64,000 nucleotides of DNA from Seonamhaeicola sp. (GCF_028281565.1 NZ_JANQJQ010000044.1:1-64000); one strand, 5' to 3'; shown: positions 9,696-18,942, counted from the first letter of the stretch. Program-made: numbers and translations. Notes: generated by a model from the sequence alone, not told the origin.

Positions 9696-12530
9696 TTAGA
9701 ATTTATAAGAGTATCCTAGAGAGAATTCTGTTCCAGGTTGTCTTAAAGAAAATACTCTGTCCTGAGTTCTGAACGACTCAAAAACACTTTCTCTTTCAGC
9801 ACCTAAAATGTTACTGACTTTAATATCTATTGAAGATCTTTTGTTTTCTCCAAGCGCTTTATTTAAAGTAAAGTTCAAGCTTTCAAATGGCTTGGTGAAT
9901 ACATCGGGAATACCTCCTAAACCTACAACTTCTAAAGTTCTTCCCTGCATATTGAAGAATAAACCGGTTTGTAAACCTATTTCAGGGTTCGTATAATTTA
10001 AACTTGTATTGATCAGGAAAGGTGCCTGTCCCTGCATGTCTCTTGTTCTTTCAATGGTTTCTCCATCCCTGGCGTTTGCAACCCTGGAATCAAACTCACC
10101 GTCAGACATAGTTAATTCAGATTTAGTATACGAAGCATTAAGTGAGAATTTTAAGTTTCTCAAGCCTTCAGTTAAAAAGCCTAAGTTTTGTCTGAATTCA
10201 ATTTCAGCTCCATAAACATCAGCGTCTCCTAAATTGTCAACCGTTAACTGTGTAGAAGCCTGAGCAAAGAATGCCTTTTCAATAGGGTCTTTAAATTGCT
10301 TATAAAAACCACTTATGGCAAACATTTGTCCTGCTTCACCAAAACGCTCAAACCTCAAGTCAAAGTTATTGACGTAAGTAGGCACTAAATTTATGTTACC
10401 AATAAATAATCTGTCGGTAATTGGATCATAAATTCTGGAGAAAGAAGCCTCCTTAAATGACGGACGTGCTGTGGTTCTATAGTATGACGTTCTGATATTG
10501 GACTCATCTGTTACAGCATAAATTAAATTTGCCGATGGGAATAAATCGAGCTCGTTTATTACTTCGTTACGTAAGTAATCCGTATTAGTACTATTATTTC
10601 TTCCGGTATAATATGATGTAAATGATTCTGCTCTTAAACCTAAAATGGTTTTAAGTTTTTCAGTTACATTAAATTCATTGGAAACATAAGTAGCACCAAT
10701 ATTTTGTTCACCTTCATAGGCATCGCCGGCATTGAATTGATCGGTTGAAACTAAGTTAGTACCATTAGCGTTATCTCTACTCCAAAGATTTTCGGGAGCT
10801 AAGAAATTATTCGGATTTCCGTCAGCAACGGTTTCATTGTTTTGAAAGGTCCAATCGTCAATACTAAAATCTCTGAACTTATAAGTATAGCCACCACCAA
10901 ATTTTACTTTAGCCGGTCTGCCACCTAATTCATATTTCTTACTGAAATCGAATTTTGAAGCCCAGTTTTCTTCCTGTAAGAACCTCCAAATACGGATTGG
11001 GAAGGTTGCAAAAGAAGGACTGATATCAAACTCACCCTCATCTGTTTCCTGTAAAGGCGTGATCTTATGGTCTTTATCATGCACTTTAGAGAATGTAGGG
11101 GATAATTTCCAGTCGAAACTCCATTCATTATCAGCTCCAAATTTATGATTACCGTTAATTAAAAGGTTAGATACAGAACGTTCTGTGTATGTAATGGCGT
11201 CTTTAGTAATGGGCTCTAAACCGGCACCGGAACCGGAACCACCACCGGCAACTACCTGATCAAAGAAACCACCGGCAGACTCACCATTTTGAATGTGCAA
11301 AAAGTTAACTTTGTATTTAGATTTTTGCGTTTTAAACGTTAATCCCGCTAAACCGTTTACCAACACATTATTAATACCTTCTCTACCTTCAGAAATTCTA
11401 TCGGCTAATAAGTTATTGTTTGATTTGTCAAGTGCGTCAATTGAGAAGGCACCGTCTACACGGTTTTCATAGAACGTCGTACTGTTTTTATATGAAAACA
11501 AGGCCATATAACCAAGTTTGTTATCACCAACTTCAAATTGATCTCCCATTGTAAAACCAAAGTCGAAATTGGGGTTACTGGTTTCTTCCTGCGCCCTTAA
11601 TTCCGGATCAAATCTTCCTGTAAGTGAGTTTAAAAGGTTTCTGTTATCAAAGGTTCCGGGAATAGGTTGATATCTGTTAATCGGCACATTTCTGGTGCCA
11701 TCGTCATACCCCCAGAAATCCGTATCACTACCCGATCCAATAAGGAAGTTATCTTTACCGTGCATATCCGGATTATATCCGGTACCTATTGAAACTGAAG
11801 CCTCAAATTTTGTTGGGAAATCTTTAGTTACAATATCAACCACACCCCCTGTAAAGTCAGCAGGGTATTCTGCAGCAGCAGATTTAACTACTATAATGTT
11901 ATCCAATATATTAGTAGGGAAGATATCCATTTGAATAGTGTTTCTGTCCGGATCTAAACCGGGAATATCAACACCATTTAAAGTTGATTTGGTATAACGG
12001 TCACCTAAACCTCTAACATAGACATATTTTCCTCCTTCTACAGAAACACCAGGCACACTTTTTACAGCACTTGCCAAGTTCCCTGCTCCACTGGATTTAA
12101 TACTTTGAGCCGATAACCCATCTAAAAGGGTAACAGACTTCTTTTGAATGTCTAATACTGCACTCTCAGTGTTCCTCTTAATACTGGTAGTAATTACAAC
12201 CTCATCTAATGAGTTTGAAGACAATGTAACGTCTAAATCCGTAACCTGTCCGGCTTTAATTACTACGTCACTGATTTCTTTGGTTTCGTAACCAACAAAA
12301 GAGAAGACTACAGTGTAAGTACCCGCATCTAACTCTAATTGATACTTACCGTCAAAATCAGACGTGGTACCGCTAGTAGTTCTTTTAATTAATATATTGG
12401 CAAACGCCATGGGTTCATTGTTGTATTCACCATCAAGAACATTTCCGGCCAAAATACCGGTTTGAGCATTGACGGTGCTAAAAAAAGAACCTAAAACAAA
12501 TAGTATAAAAACTATATAAATATTTTTCAT
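9696..12530 (-). CDS. TonB-dependent receptor with N-terminal CarboxypepD_reg-like domain
   Basis: Outer-membrane active transporter of 944 residues. In order: signal peptide (to about residue 23, NAQ), CarboxypepD_reg-like beta-sandwich (about 25-110), plug domain (about 125-240, with VPGVSVEGGKYVYVRGLGDRY and TGGVVDIVTKDFP), then a long beta-barrel ending in an aromatic C-terminus (SLGYSYKF). The ATG at 12530 is used; an upstream TTG is also in frame. No SusD partner follows. Instead the gene lies 205 bp downstream of a beta-helix lipoprotein that probably acts at the cell surface with it. Substrate unknown; the neighbouring PiT gene and phased Pho-box-like arrays point to phosphate or phospho-compounds. 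Confidence 0.93.
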   Translation of the reverse strand: MKNIYIVFILFVLGSFFSTVNAQTGILAGNVLDGEYNNEPMAFANILIKRTTSGTTSDFDGKYQLELDAGTYTVVFSFVGYETKEISDVVIKAGQVTDLDVTLSSNSLDEVVITTSIKRNTESAVLDIQKKSVTLLDGLSAQSIKSSGAGNLASAVKSVPGVSVEGGKYVYVRGLGDRYTKSTLNGVDIPGLDPDRNTIQMDIFPTNILDNIIVVKSAAAEYPADFTGGVVDIVTKDFPTKFEASVSIGTGYNPDMHGKDNFLIGSGSDTDFWGYDDGTRNVPINRYQPIPGTFDNRNLLNSLTGRFDPELRAQEETSNPNFDFGFTMGDQFEVGDNKLGYMALFSYKNSTTFYENRVDGAFSIDALDKSNNNLLADRISEGREGINNVLVNGLAGLTFKTQKSKYKVNFLHIQNGESAGGFFDQVVAGGGSGSGAGLEPITKDAITYTERSVSNLLINGNHKFGADNEWSFDWKLSPTFSKVHDKDHKITPLQETDEGEFDISPSFATFPIRIWRFLQEENWASKFDFSKKYELGGRPAKVKFGGGYTYKFRDFSIDDWTFQNNETVADGNPNNFLAPENLWSRDNANGTNLVSTDQFNAGDAYEGEQNIGATYVSNEFNVTEKLKTILGLRAESFTSYYTGRNNSTNTDYLRNEVINELDLFPSANLIYAVTDESNIRTSYYRTTARPSFKEASFSRIYDPITDRLFIGNINLVPTYVNNFDLRFERFGEAGQMFAISGFYKQFKDPIEKAFFAQASTQLTVDNLGDADVYGAEIEFRQNLGFLTEGLRNLKFSLNASYTKSELTMSDGEFDSRVANARDGETIERTRDMQGQAPFLINTSLNYTNPEIGLQTGLFFNMQGRTLEVVGLGGIPDVFTKPFESLNFTLNKALGENKRSSIDIKVSNILGAERESVFESFRTQDRVFSLRQPGTEFSLGYSYKF

Positions 12531-12679
12531 CAATTTTGAAATTTTTATTTTTCAATATCAAACAAATAAAAATTTAATGCTTTGATCAACCGCTTCGCTT
12601 TCGCACAAAAACTTTAATTATTTAGGTTGTAATTCAAAAAATTAAACTTGTTTGTTCTCATTTCATAATATAATTTGAA

Positions 12680-12714
12680 AACTACTGCTCACATATTAGC
12701 GAACAGTAGTATTT
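12680..12714 (-). terminator. Hairpin after the beta-helix lipoprotein gene
   Basis: Ten-base arms (12681-12690 and 12701-12710, one mismatch) with a 10-nt loop, followed on the minus strand by TTTTC. Possibly a partial terminator that lowers readthrough into the receptor gene. Confidence 0.5.
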
Positions 12715-12735
12715 TACATTTATTACAAAGTGTTT

Positions 12736-14061
12736 TTAGAATCCTAAACCACCTGCTTCATTGGCATAGGTCCAGCTTAAGTTAGCCGTATTAGCTCCAA
12801 CAGTTTGAGAACCTTCTGTAACTTGAGTCGTCCAGTCGGCAGCTCTTTCAGTAAAAGATGGGTTAAGGATAATTTTATCCTCATCTACATCGTTACTCTC
12901 ATCAGAATCATCGCAATTTTGAACGCAACCTACTTTTTCAACAAATATATTATTGTCAAACCCAACTACTTGCCAGTTAGAAAAAACAATGTTACCATCT
13001 AAGAAGTTTTGAGATACGCCGTTGTTATCTAACTCAACATCAGAACTGGCTTTAAAGCCTTTAGCGAACACATTAGAAGTGGTACCTGTAGCTTTACTTC
13101 TATAATCAGCATACTCCCCTTTAGAAGTATTTTCATTACCAATTAAAGTGACGTTAGTTAAAGTAAAAGATCCGGTAGCAGTTCCTTCTCTACCATCAAT
13201 TTCCAAGGCGTGGTCAGAAACATCACCTAACACTACTACAGCATTGTCAATAGTTCCGGAGTAAGCCTGGTCGATATCTAATCCGTCATCACCTTGCGCC
13301 CATACTAATAGGTTAGAAGCGTTTACAGTACCACCGAAGAACTCGATACCATCATCAACATTGGCAACAACTTCAACATTGTCAATAACAGTTTTGTTAC
13401 CTACACCTCCTAAAGTTAGTCCGTTAATTTCGTTTCCTTCTCCAATTAGAGCACCTCCGTGACGGATAGAAACATATTTTAAAACACCAGAATCATCATC
13501 AGCAACAGTTCCGCCATACAGGCCAAACGTATCATCTGCAGGAATGCCTTCAATTTGAATTTCAGTTAAATCCCCTTTTAAAGAACAAGGGGCATTACCA
13601 AGAATGATTAAACCACCCCAAAGCCCTCTGTTATTTTCATCTAAGTTTGTACCGGCAGTTTCACCTACGTCAATGTTGTCATCTTCAGACGTAAAGATAA
13701 TAGGGCTTTCGGCAGTACCTACTGCGTTTATTTTTCCACCTCTTGCTATGATTAAAGCAGAAGCCAAAGAACCTGTACCTCTGGTACCTTTAATAATAGT
13801 ACCCGGGTTGATGGTTAATGTAACACCGCTTTCTACAACAACCTTTTGGTTTAATTCATATATTTTATCGTTTGTCCACGTTACATCAGTGGTAAGAGCA
13901 CCAGTAACCGGAACAATTTGCGTTCCTCCAGGAGTATTAGTTCCTCCTCCTTCATTAATTATAGTTACTTCTTCTATAATTATAGGTGTGTCATCATCTT
14001 TAAAACATCCTGTAAATACTAAAGTAGATGCTATTAAAAGAGTTAAAAATATTTTTTTCAT
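12736..14061 (-). CDS. Surface lipoprotein with predicted right-handed beta-helix
   Basis: Protein of 441 residues exported as a lipoprotein (signal peptide ending in VFTGC, Cys19) followed by an Asp-rich linker (DDDTP) and a Gly/Thr/Pro tether typical of surface-exposed Bacteroidota lipoproteins. The body is built of short repeated strands with many Gly-Gly and Asn turns (VESGVTLTINPGTIIKG, AESPIIFTSEDDN, GIEFFGGTVNASN, GDDGLDIDQ), suggesting a right-handed beta-helix. A late insert has the two cysteines of VGCVQNCDDSDESND. No catalytic motif is recognised. It is encoded just upstream of the TonB receptor, and its promoter region carries the 11-bp-phased array 14121-14181. Likely a substrate-capture or phosphoester-processing partner of that receptor; this is inference. 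Confidence 0.8.
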   Translation of the reverse strand: MKKIFLTLLIASTLVFTGCFKDDDTPIIIEEVTIINEGGGTNTPGGTQIVPVTGALTTDVTWTNDKIYELNQKVVVESGVTLTINPGTIIKGTRGTGSLASALIIARGGKINAVGTAESPIIFTSEDDNIDVGETAGTNLDENNRGLWGGLIILGNAPCSLKGDLTEIQIEGIPADDTFGLYGGTVADDDSGVLKYVSIRHGGALIGEGNEINGLTLGGVGNKTVIDNVEVVANVDDGIEFFGGTVNASNLLVWAQGDDGLDIDQAYSGTIDNAVVVLGDVSDHALEIDGREGTATGSFTLTNVTLIGNENTSKGEYADYRSKATGTTSNVFAKGFKASSDVELDNNGVSQNFLDGNIVFSNWQVVGFDNNIFVEKVGCVQNCDDSDESNDVDEDKIILNPSFTERAADWTTQVTEGSQTVGANTANLSWTYANEAGGLGF

Positions 14062-14120
14062 CGTGTTTAAATTTTAGATAATTTTTTTAATCAGTTTTAT
14101 GCTGCAAAGAAATGCACATA

Positions 14121-14181
14121 ATGTAAATACCGTGTTACCTATAGATTAAAGAACGGTAATAAAAGAGTTATGCTAATGTTA
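14121..14181 (-). promoter_or_regulatory. Candidate PhoB box array upstream of the beta-helix lipoprotein gene
   Basis: Six positions in strict 11-bp phase: ATGTAA (14121), GTGTTA (14132), AGATTA (14143), CGGTAA (14154), GAGTTA (14165), ATGTTA (14176). The outer ones match nTGTTA well and the inner ones only partly. The array ends 8 bp from a near-consensus minus-strand -7 box (TTTCTTTG, 14112-14105). Confidence 0.45.
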
Positions 14182-14343
14182 TGAAAAGAAGGGCTTTTCG
14201 GGGCTTTAGAAACAATTTGTTAACATTTAAAGTATTTGTATTTCAAGACTTACAACTTTAACTTTTAACGCCAAATCATAACATATCATATTAAGGCCCT
14301 AAAAGTTTCATTTAGGGTTTTAGAAAGTAAAAATTAGCTAATA

Positions 14344-14733
14344 CTAATTAAGTGAAGTCGTTTGTTTAAGCACTTTCTCTTCAGACGGACTTTCAACAGA
14401 GGCGGTTTCGATCTGAGCCAGGGTAAATGCGTTTAATGACAATTTAATTTCCGTAGGATTTACAGAATCAACCTTTACATTAATCTCTTTAGTTTCATAA
14501 CCCGGAAAATTACAAACCAACGTGTAACTGCCGTCTTTTAGGTTTTCAAAAAGAAACATGCCTGAGACATCGGAAGTAGCATTAATAGATGTTCCTTTAA
14601 CTGAAACATTAGCAAATGCTAAAGGCGTATTGCCTAGTTCTTTATCTAGTACTTTACCAACAATTAAGCCTGTGTTTTGAGCAAAGGAAACCGAGACAAA
14701 TAAAAGAAAAAATAAAGCTAAAAAGTGTTTCAT
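14344..14733 (-). CDS. Stand-alone CarboxypepD_reg-like domain protein
   Basis: Secreted protein of 129 residues: signal peptide (MKHFLALFFLLFVSVSFAQ) then one CarboxypepD_reg-like domain (GKVLDKELGNTPLAFANV, TSDVSGMFLFENL, FPGYETKEINV). It aligns with the N-terminal domain of the TonB receptor at 9696-12530, sharing the LAFAN/MAFAN, TSD..G and GYETKEI elements, but has no plug or barrel. The start at 14733 is preferred because it begins a clean signal peptide; an upstream ATG at 14760 adds nine residues. It may modulate or dock with the receptor; function is not established. The 11-bp-phased array at 14785-14834 lies upstream. Confidence 0.82.
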   Translation of the reverse strand: MKHFLALFFLLFVSVSFAQNTGLIVGKVLDKELGNTPLAFANVSVKGTSINATSDVSGMFLFENLKDGSYTLVCNFPGYETKEINVKVDSVNPTEIKLSLNAFTLAQIETASVESPSEEKVLKQTTSLN

Positions 14734-14784
14734 TAGTTCAATGGAAATCAAGTGCTGCAAATTACCGACTTTATTCAGTTTTTA

Positions 14785-14834
14785 GTGTTACGTAATTGTT
14801 AATGGTATTTCATTTTTACGTTACCTTAATGTTA
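14785..14834. promoter_or_regulatory. Candidate PhoB box array between the CarboxypepD_reg gene and dgt
   Basis: Five units with exact 11-bp spacing: GTGTTA (14785), TTGTTA (14796), ATTTCA (14807), ACGTTA (14818), ATGTTA (14829). It is the longest clean array of the set. It may serve the minus-strand gene, dgt, or both. Confidence 0.55.
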
Positions 14835-14887
14835 AGAGATTTTGGGTTTTATTTTTATTGAATTTGGTTATCTTGCCGAGGCTTTAA

Positions 14888-16219
14888 ATGAATACTATGA
14901 ACTGGGAGCAATTACTTTCCTTAAAACGCTTTGGCGATACTAATAAAAGATTACGTAAAGAACAAGATGAAACCCGTGTTGGGTTTGAGGTTGACTATGA
15001 CAGGATCATCTTTTCATCACAGTTTAGAAGCCTGCAAGATAAAACGCAGGTGATTCCTTTGTCGCAAACCGATTTTGTTCATACCCGCCTGACACACAGT
15101 TTAGAGGTGAGCGTTGTAGGACGTTCTTTAGGACGTAAGGTCGGACAAAAAATTTTAGAAAAATATCCGCATCTTAGAGAAGTTCACGGGTATCAGGTAA
15201 ATGATTTTGGAGCTATAGTAGCTGCGGCAGCTTTGGCGCATGACATTGGAAACCCACCGTTTGGACACTCAGGGGAAAAAGCCATTGGTGAGTTTTTTAA
15301 AACGGGTGATGGTTTAACATATAAAGAGCACCTAACAGATAAAGAATACCAGGATCTATGTGATTTTGAAGGAAATGCCAACGGGTTTAGGATTATTACT
15401 GAAAACAAACTCCGATTAAGCTATGCTACTTTGGGAACTTTTATGAAATACCCAAAGGAATCATTGCCCAAAAAACCTACCAGCCATATTGCCGATAAAA
15501 AATATGGGTTTTTTCAATCGGACAAAGAGACGTTTGAAAACGTGGCGCAAGATTTAGGTTTGTTAAAGCGAAGTGAAAGTTACCTTAGTTTTTCAAGACA
15601 TCCATTGGCTTTTTTAGTAGAGGCCGCTGATGATATTTGTTACACGATTATCGACTTTGAAGATGGGATTAATCTGGGGCTTATACAAGAAGAGTTTGCA
15701 TTAGAGTATTTATCTAAAATAATCAGGGATAAAATTATACCTGAAAATTATTATGCGTTGTCTAATAAACAGGATAGGATTGGCTATTTACGCGCTTTGG
15801 CTATTGGAACACTTATTGACGAAGCGGTAGATATCTTCATGAAGTATGAAGAAGCCATTTTAGATGGTACTTTTGATTGTGCCCTGTTGGATAAAAGTAA
15901 ATATGAAGCCCAAATAAAGGATATTATAAAGATCAGTGTTGAGAATATTTATCAGTCTGAAGAGGTCATTGATAAAGAGATTTCAGGATATCAGATCATC
16001 AATAAATTGCTGGGTATATATACTGGTGCCGTAAATAATAATTTTAACGGAACCGCTTCAAATTATGATAGACTTATTTTAAAACGATTACCCAAGACCA
16101 TTAATTTTTCAAGCGACCATTTATATGACCGGTTATTAGCCGTTTGTCATTATGTATCATTGTTGTCTGACAGCAAGGCTATTTTAAACTTTAAAACTAT
16201 TGAAGGTGTGACTTTTTAG
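14888..16219 (+). CDS. dgt: Deoxyguanosinetriphosphate triphosphohydrolase (HD domain)
   Basis: Cytoplasmic dNTPase of 443 residues that splits dGTP (or other dNTPs) to nucleoside and triphosphate. HD-domain metal ligands are visible: His in FVHTRLTHSLEV, the HD pair in LAHDIGNPPFGHSGE, and a later Asp in EAADDICYTIIDFEDG. The FSSQFRSLQDKTQV segment is typical of Dgt. A second ATG nine bases downstream is an alternative start. The stop overlaps the convergent dxs stop by 4 bp. Its promoter region is shared with the phased array 14785-14834, but a phosphate link for dgt is not established. Confidence 0.93.
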   Translation: MNTMNWEQLLSLKRFGDTNKRLRKEQDETRVGFEVDYDRIIFSSQFRSLQDKTQVIPLSQTDFVHTRLTHSLEVSVVGRSLGRKVGQKILEKYPHLREVHGYQVNDFGAIVAAAALAHDIGNPPFGHSGEKAIGEFFKTGDGLTYKEHLTDKEYQDLCDFEGNANGFRIITENKLRLSYATLGTFMKYPKESLPKKPTSHIADKKYGFFQSDKETFENVAQDLGLLKRSESYLSFSRHPLAFLVEAADDICYTIIDFEDGINLGLIQEEFALEYLSKIIRDKIIPENYYALSNKQDRIGYLRALAIGTLIDEAVDIFMKYEEAILDGTFDCALLDKSKYEAQIKDIIKISVENIYQSEEVIDKEISGYQIINKLLGIYTGAVNNNFNGTASNYDRLILKRLPKTINFSSDHLYDRLLAVCHYVSLLSDSKAILNFKTIEGVTF

Positions 16220-17970
16220 GATGTTGACAGGATGGTCGTTTTGATACTTTCTGAATCTAAGCCAACCAGTTTTTGGAGCTCTCCAACTTTACCGTGTTCT
16301 ACGAAATGATCCGGTACACCAAGTACTTTAATAGTGTTTTTATAATGATGTTCTGAAGCAAATTCTAAAACAGCACTTCCAAACCCTCCTTTAACAGTGC
16401 CATCTTCAACAGTAACAACAGTATTATATGTTTTGAATATTTTGTGAAGTAAGCTTTCATCCAAAGGTTTTATAAAGCGCATATCGTAATGAGAAACGGC
16501 TATATCTTTAATAGCTTCAGTGACATTTTTTGCAATAGCCCCAATGCTAAGTACGGCTGTGTTTTCGCCTTGTTTTAACTGAATGCCTTGACCTGTTTCA
16601 ATAGTTTCAAACGGCTGTTTCCAATCCAATGTAATACCTCTGCCTCTGGGGTAACGAATAGCTATAGGGTGCTCCAAACCTAGCTGAGCGGTGTACATGA
16701 TGTTACGCAACTCCATTTCGTTTCGAGGAGCAAAAATAATAAGGTTGGGGATACACCGTAAATAAGCCAAATCAAAAACACCGTGATGTGTAGCGCCATC
16801 TTCTCCTACCAACCCGGACCGGTCCAAACAAAAAATAACCGGTAGTTTTTGTAACGCCACATCGTGGATCACCTGGTCATAAGCTCGCTGCAAAAAGGTA
16901 GAGTAGATGTTACAAAAAGGGATCAACCCCCGGGTGGCCATACCGGCAGCTAAAGTAACGGCATGTTGTTCGGCTATACCAACATCGAAGGCGCGTTCGG
17001 GAATTTCTTCCATCATAAATTTTAAAGAACTTCCGGTAGGCATAGCGGGTGTAATACCCACAATCTTTTTATTTTGTTTAGCCAGCTCAACAATGGTGTG
17101 TCCAAAAACATCCTGGTATTTGGGTGGTTCACTGGAAGTAGTTTTTGGTAATAAGTCCCCAGTTTCAGCATTGAACTTTCCCGGAGCATGGTATTTAACC
17201 TGGTCTTTTTCGGCCTGTTTTAATCCTTTGCCTTTGGTGGTTATAACATGCAACAGTTTTGGACCCTTAACAGTTTTCAATCGTTCCAATTCCGAAATGA
17301 TGGTATTAATATCATGACCATCAATAGGGCCTGAATAGTCAAAATTCAGAGCCTCAATAATATTATTGCGTTTTTGAGTGCCTTTTTTGACGTTGGTTAA
17401 ATATTGCTTCAAAGCCCCAACACTTGGGTCGATACCAATGGCGTTGTCGTTTAAAATGACCAATAGGTTTACTTCAGTGACTCCAGCATGGTTCAACCCC
17501 TCAAAGGCCATCCCGCTGGCTATGGAGGCATCTCCAATGACGGCTATGTGATGCTTGTTTTCACCCTTTAGTTTTGAAGCAATGGCCATTCCCAAGGTTG
17601 CTGAAATAGACGTTGAAGAATGGCCGACACCAAACGTATCATAATCACTTTCTTCCCGCTTCGGGAAGCCGCTAATACCGCCTAATTGCCTGTTGGTGTC
17701 AAATATATTTTTTCGCCCGGTTAAAATTTTATGCCCGTACGCCTGATGGCCAACATCCCAAACCAATAGATCTTCAGGGGTGTTAAATACATAATGTAAT
17801 GCAATGGTCAATTCAACCACGCCCAAACTGGCCCCTAAATGCCCTTCTTTAGTAGCTACGATGTTGATTATAAAATGGCGAAGTTCTTTGGCAAGCTCAG
17901 GGAGTTCTTCCTGCTTTAAAAGACGCAGATCTTTTGGTGAATTAATATGTGTTAATAATTGTTTTTGCAC
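16216..17970 (-). CDS. dxs: 1-deoxy-D-xylulose-5-phosphate synthase
   Basis: Thiamine-diphosphate enzyme joining pyruvate and glyceraldehyde 3-phosphate, first step of the MEP isoprenoid pathway. About 584 residues. The ThDP/metal motif reads GDASIASG...LNDN (GDA where many have GDG), and the second domain has AEQHAVTLAAG and DRSGLVGEDGATHHG; the C-terminal transketolase domain is complete. I place the start at the GTG at 17970, giving MQKQLLTHINSPKDLR, which fits flavobacterial Dxs N-termini. The upstream TTG (17985) would put the first residues on top of a TACTTTTG promoter box at 17982-17975. The TonB-like gene ends about 20 bp upstream on the same strand. Confidence 0.93.
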   Translation of the reverse strand: MQKQLLTHINSPKDLRLLKQEELPELAKELRHFIINIVATKEGHLGASLGVVELTIALHYVFNTPEDLLVWDVGHQAYGHKILTGRKNIFDTNRQLGGISGFPKREESDYDTFGVGHSSTSISATLGMAIASKLKGENKHHIAVIGDASIASGMAFEGLNHAGVTEVNLLVILNDNAIGIDPSVGALKQYLTNVKKGTQKRNNIIEALNFDYSGPIDGHDINTIISELERLKTVKGPKLLHVITTKGKGLKQAEKDQVKYHAPGKFNAETGDLLPKTTSSEPPKYQDVFGHTIVELAKQNKKIVGITPAMPTGSSLKFMMEEIPERAFDVGIAEQHAVTLAAGMATRGLIPFCNIYSTFLQRAYDQVIHDVALQKLPVIFCLDRSGLVGEDGATHHGVFDLAYLRCIPNLIIFAPRNEMELRNIMYTAQLGLEHPIAIRYPRGRGITLDWKQPFETIETGQGIQLKQGENTAVLSIGAIAKNVTEAIKDIAVSHYDMRFIKPLDESLLHKIFKTYNTVVTVEDGTVKGGFGSAVLEFASEHHYKNTIKVLGVPDHFVEHGKVGELQKLVGLDSESIKTTILSTS

Positions 17971-17974
17971 TTGG

Positions 17975-17982
17975 CAAAAGTA
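17975..17982 (-). promoter_or_regulatory. -7 box of dxs, four bases before the GTG start
   Basis: Minus-strand TACTTTTG matches TAnnTTTG. The predicted transcript would begin at or next to the GTG at 17970. No good -33 element is seen at the usual distance, so this is tentative. Confidence 0.4.
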
Positions 17983-17991
17983 CAAGTTTTA

Positions 17992-18942
17992 TTATTCTTC
18001 TGCTTGAAAAACAATTGGTAAACTATAAACCATTTTTGTTGGTTTACCTCTTTGTTTAGCAGGAATAAACAGTGGCAAAAGATTAATGACCCTTTTTGCT
18101 TCTTTTTCCAGGGCGGGATGCGGTGCTCTGGCTTTAATCTCAACAACTTGACCAGTTGTGTCAATTTTGAATTGTGTGATTATTTTTTGTTTCCCATCTA
18201 ATTCCAGACAGACGTTTTTATTAAAGTTTTCAGAAACAAACTTAGAAACACGCTCCTGAAAATAGTCTTTCTTCTTCTGAACAGATAAATTTTTAGGAGT
18301 GTCTTTAAACTCAGGAGGATCAGCTACAATAAACCCTATAACTACTTCACCTTCAACTGTGGGTGGTTCTATAGTTGTGATTGAGTCAATTTTACTGGTA
18401 GGGTTTTCTTTATAATCAATATCTCCAACAGTTTCAATAACTAATTCACCATCAATTGGAACTTCAATAATTTCATCCTTTTTAGAAATAGGGTTGCAAT
18501 CTTTTTTCAGCAAGGAATCTATTTGTTCAACCTTAGGTAAATTTCCTAAAACGTCAATGGTTTTTTTATCAATGGAGTCTATTACTTCAATACTATCTAT
18601 TTTTTGTTTGTTGCCATTTTTGCCAGAACAGTTCATCAAACTTGTCCCCATGGCAATTAACAAAACGAGTAAAAACAGTTTGTGAAAGCTATGTTGTTTT
18701 TCCAGAACCTGTGAAGGGATGTGAATATTAACACTATCTAATTGCGTTTGTTTAAAATGACCACAAATACGAGTTCCTTTATTTTGATGAATGAAATCCT
18801 GGATTTCAAATGTGCTCATTTTGGTGAAGTCAATAACTGTTTTGGCACAGGAATCACAATAGCGCCCTTTTTCTTTTGGTGTCATAGTTCGCCAATCTTC
18901 ATGACAGGGCTCCGGAATTTTAATAGAATAGTATTTTTTCAT
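17992..18942 (-). CDS. TonB-like protein with N-terminal cysteine motif
   Basis: Protein of 316 residues in three parts. The N-terminal cytoplasmic region has a Cys/His pattern (Cys13-His14, Cys29-x2-Cys32, Cys60-x-His62) found in a set of flavobacterial proteins and likely to bind a metal. One membrane segment spans about residues 87-104. The periplasmic part has a Pro/Glu-containing linker and a C-terminal TonB-type domain (about 240-316: GQVVEIKARAPHPALEKEAKRV, PLFIPAKQRGKPT). It may transduce proton-motive energy to an outer-membrane receptor. No ExbBD genes are adjacent; those at 51931-54264 are far away. dxs follows on the same strand. Confidence 0.82.
   Translation of the reverse strand: MKKYYSIKIPEPCHEDWRTMTPKEKGRYCDSCAKTVIDFTKMSTFEIQDFIHQNKGTRICGHFKQTQLDSVNIHIPSQVLEKQHSFHKLFLLVLLIAMGTSLMNCSGKNGNKQKIDSIEVIDSIDKKTIDVLGNLPKVEQIDSLLKKDCNPISKKDEIIEVPIDGELVIETVGDIDYKENPTSKIDSITTIEPPTVEGEVVIGFIVADPPEFKDTPKNLSVQKKKDYFQERVSKFVSENFNKNVCLELDGKQKIITQFKIDTTGQVVEIKARAPHPALEKEAKRVINLLPLFIPAKQRGKPTKMVYSLPIVFQAEE

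Noticed and set aside
9696-14061. SusC/SusD polysaccharide utilisation pair
   Set aside because: The lipoprotein lacks SusD-like helical TPR features and no glycoside hydrolases are nearby.
17970-17985. dxs start at TTG 17985
   Set aside because: It would place the first codons over the TACTTTTG box, and the resulting MYFCQ prefix does not fit Dxs N-termini.
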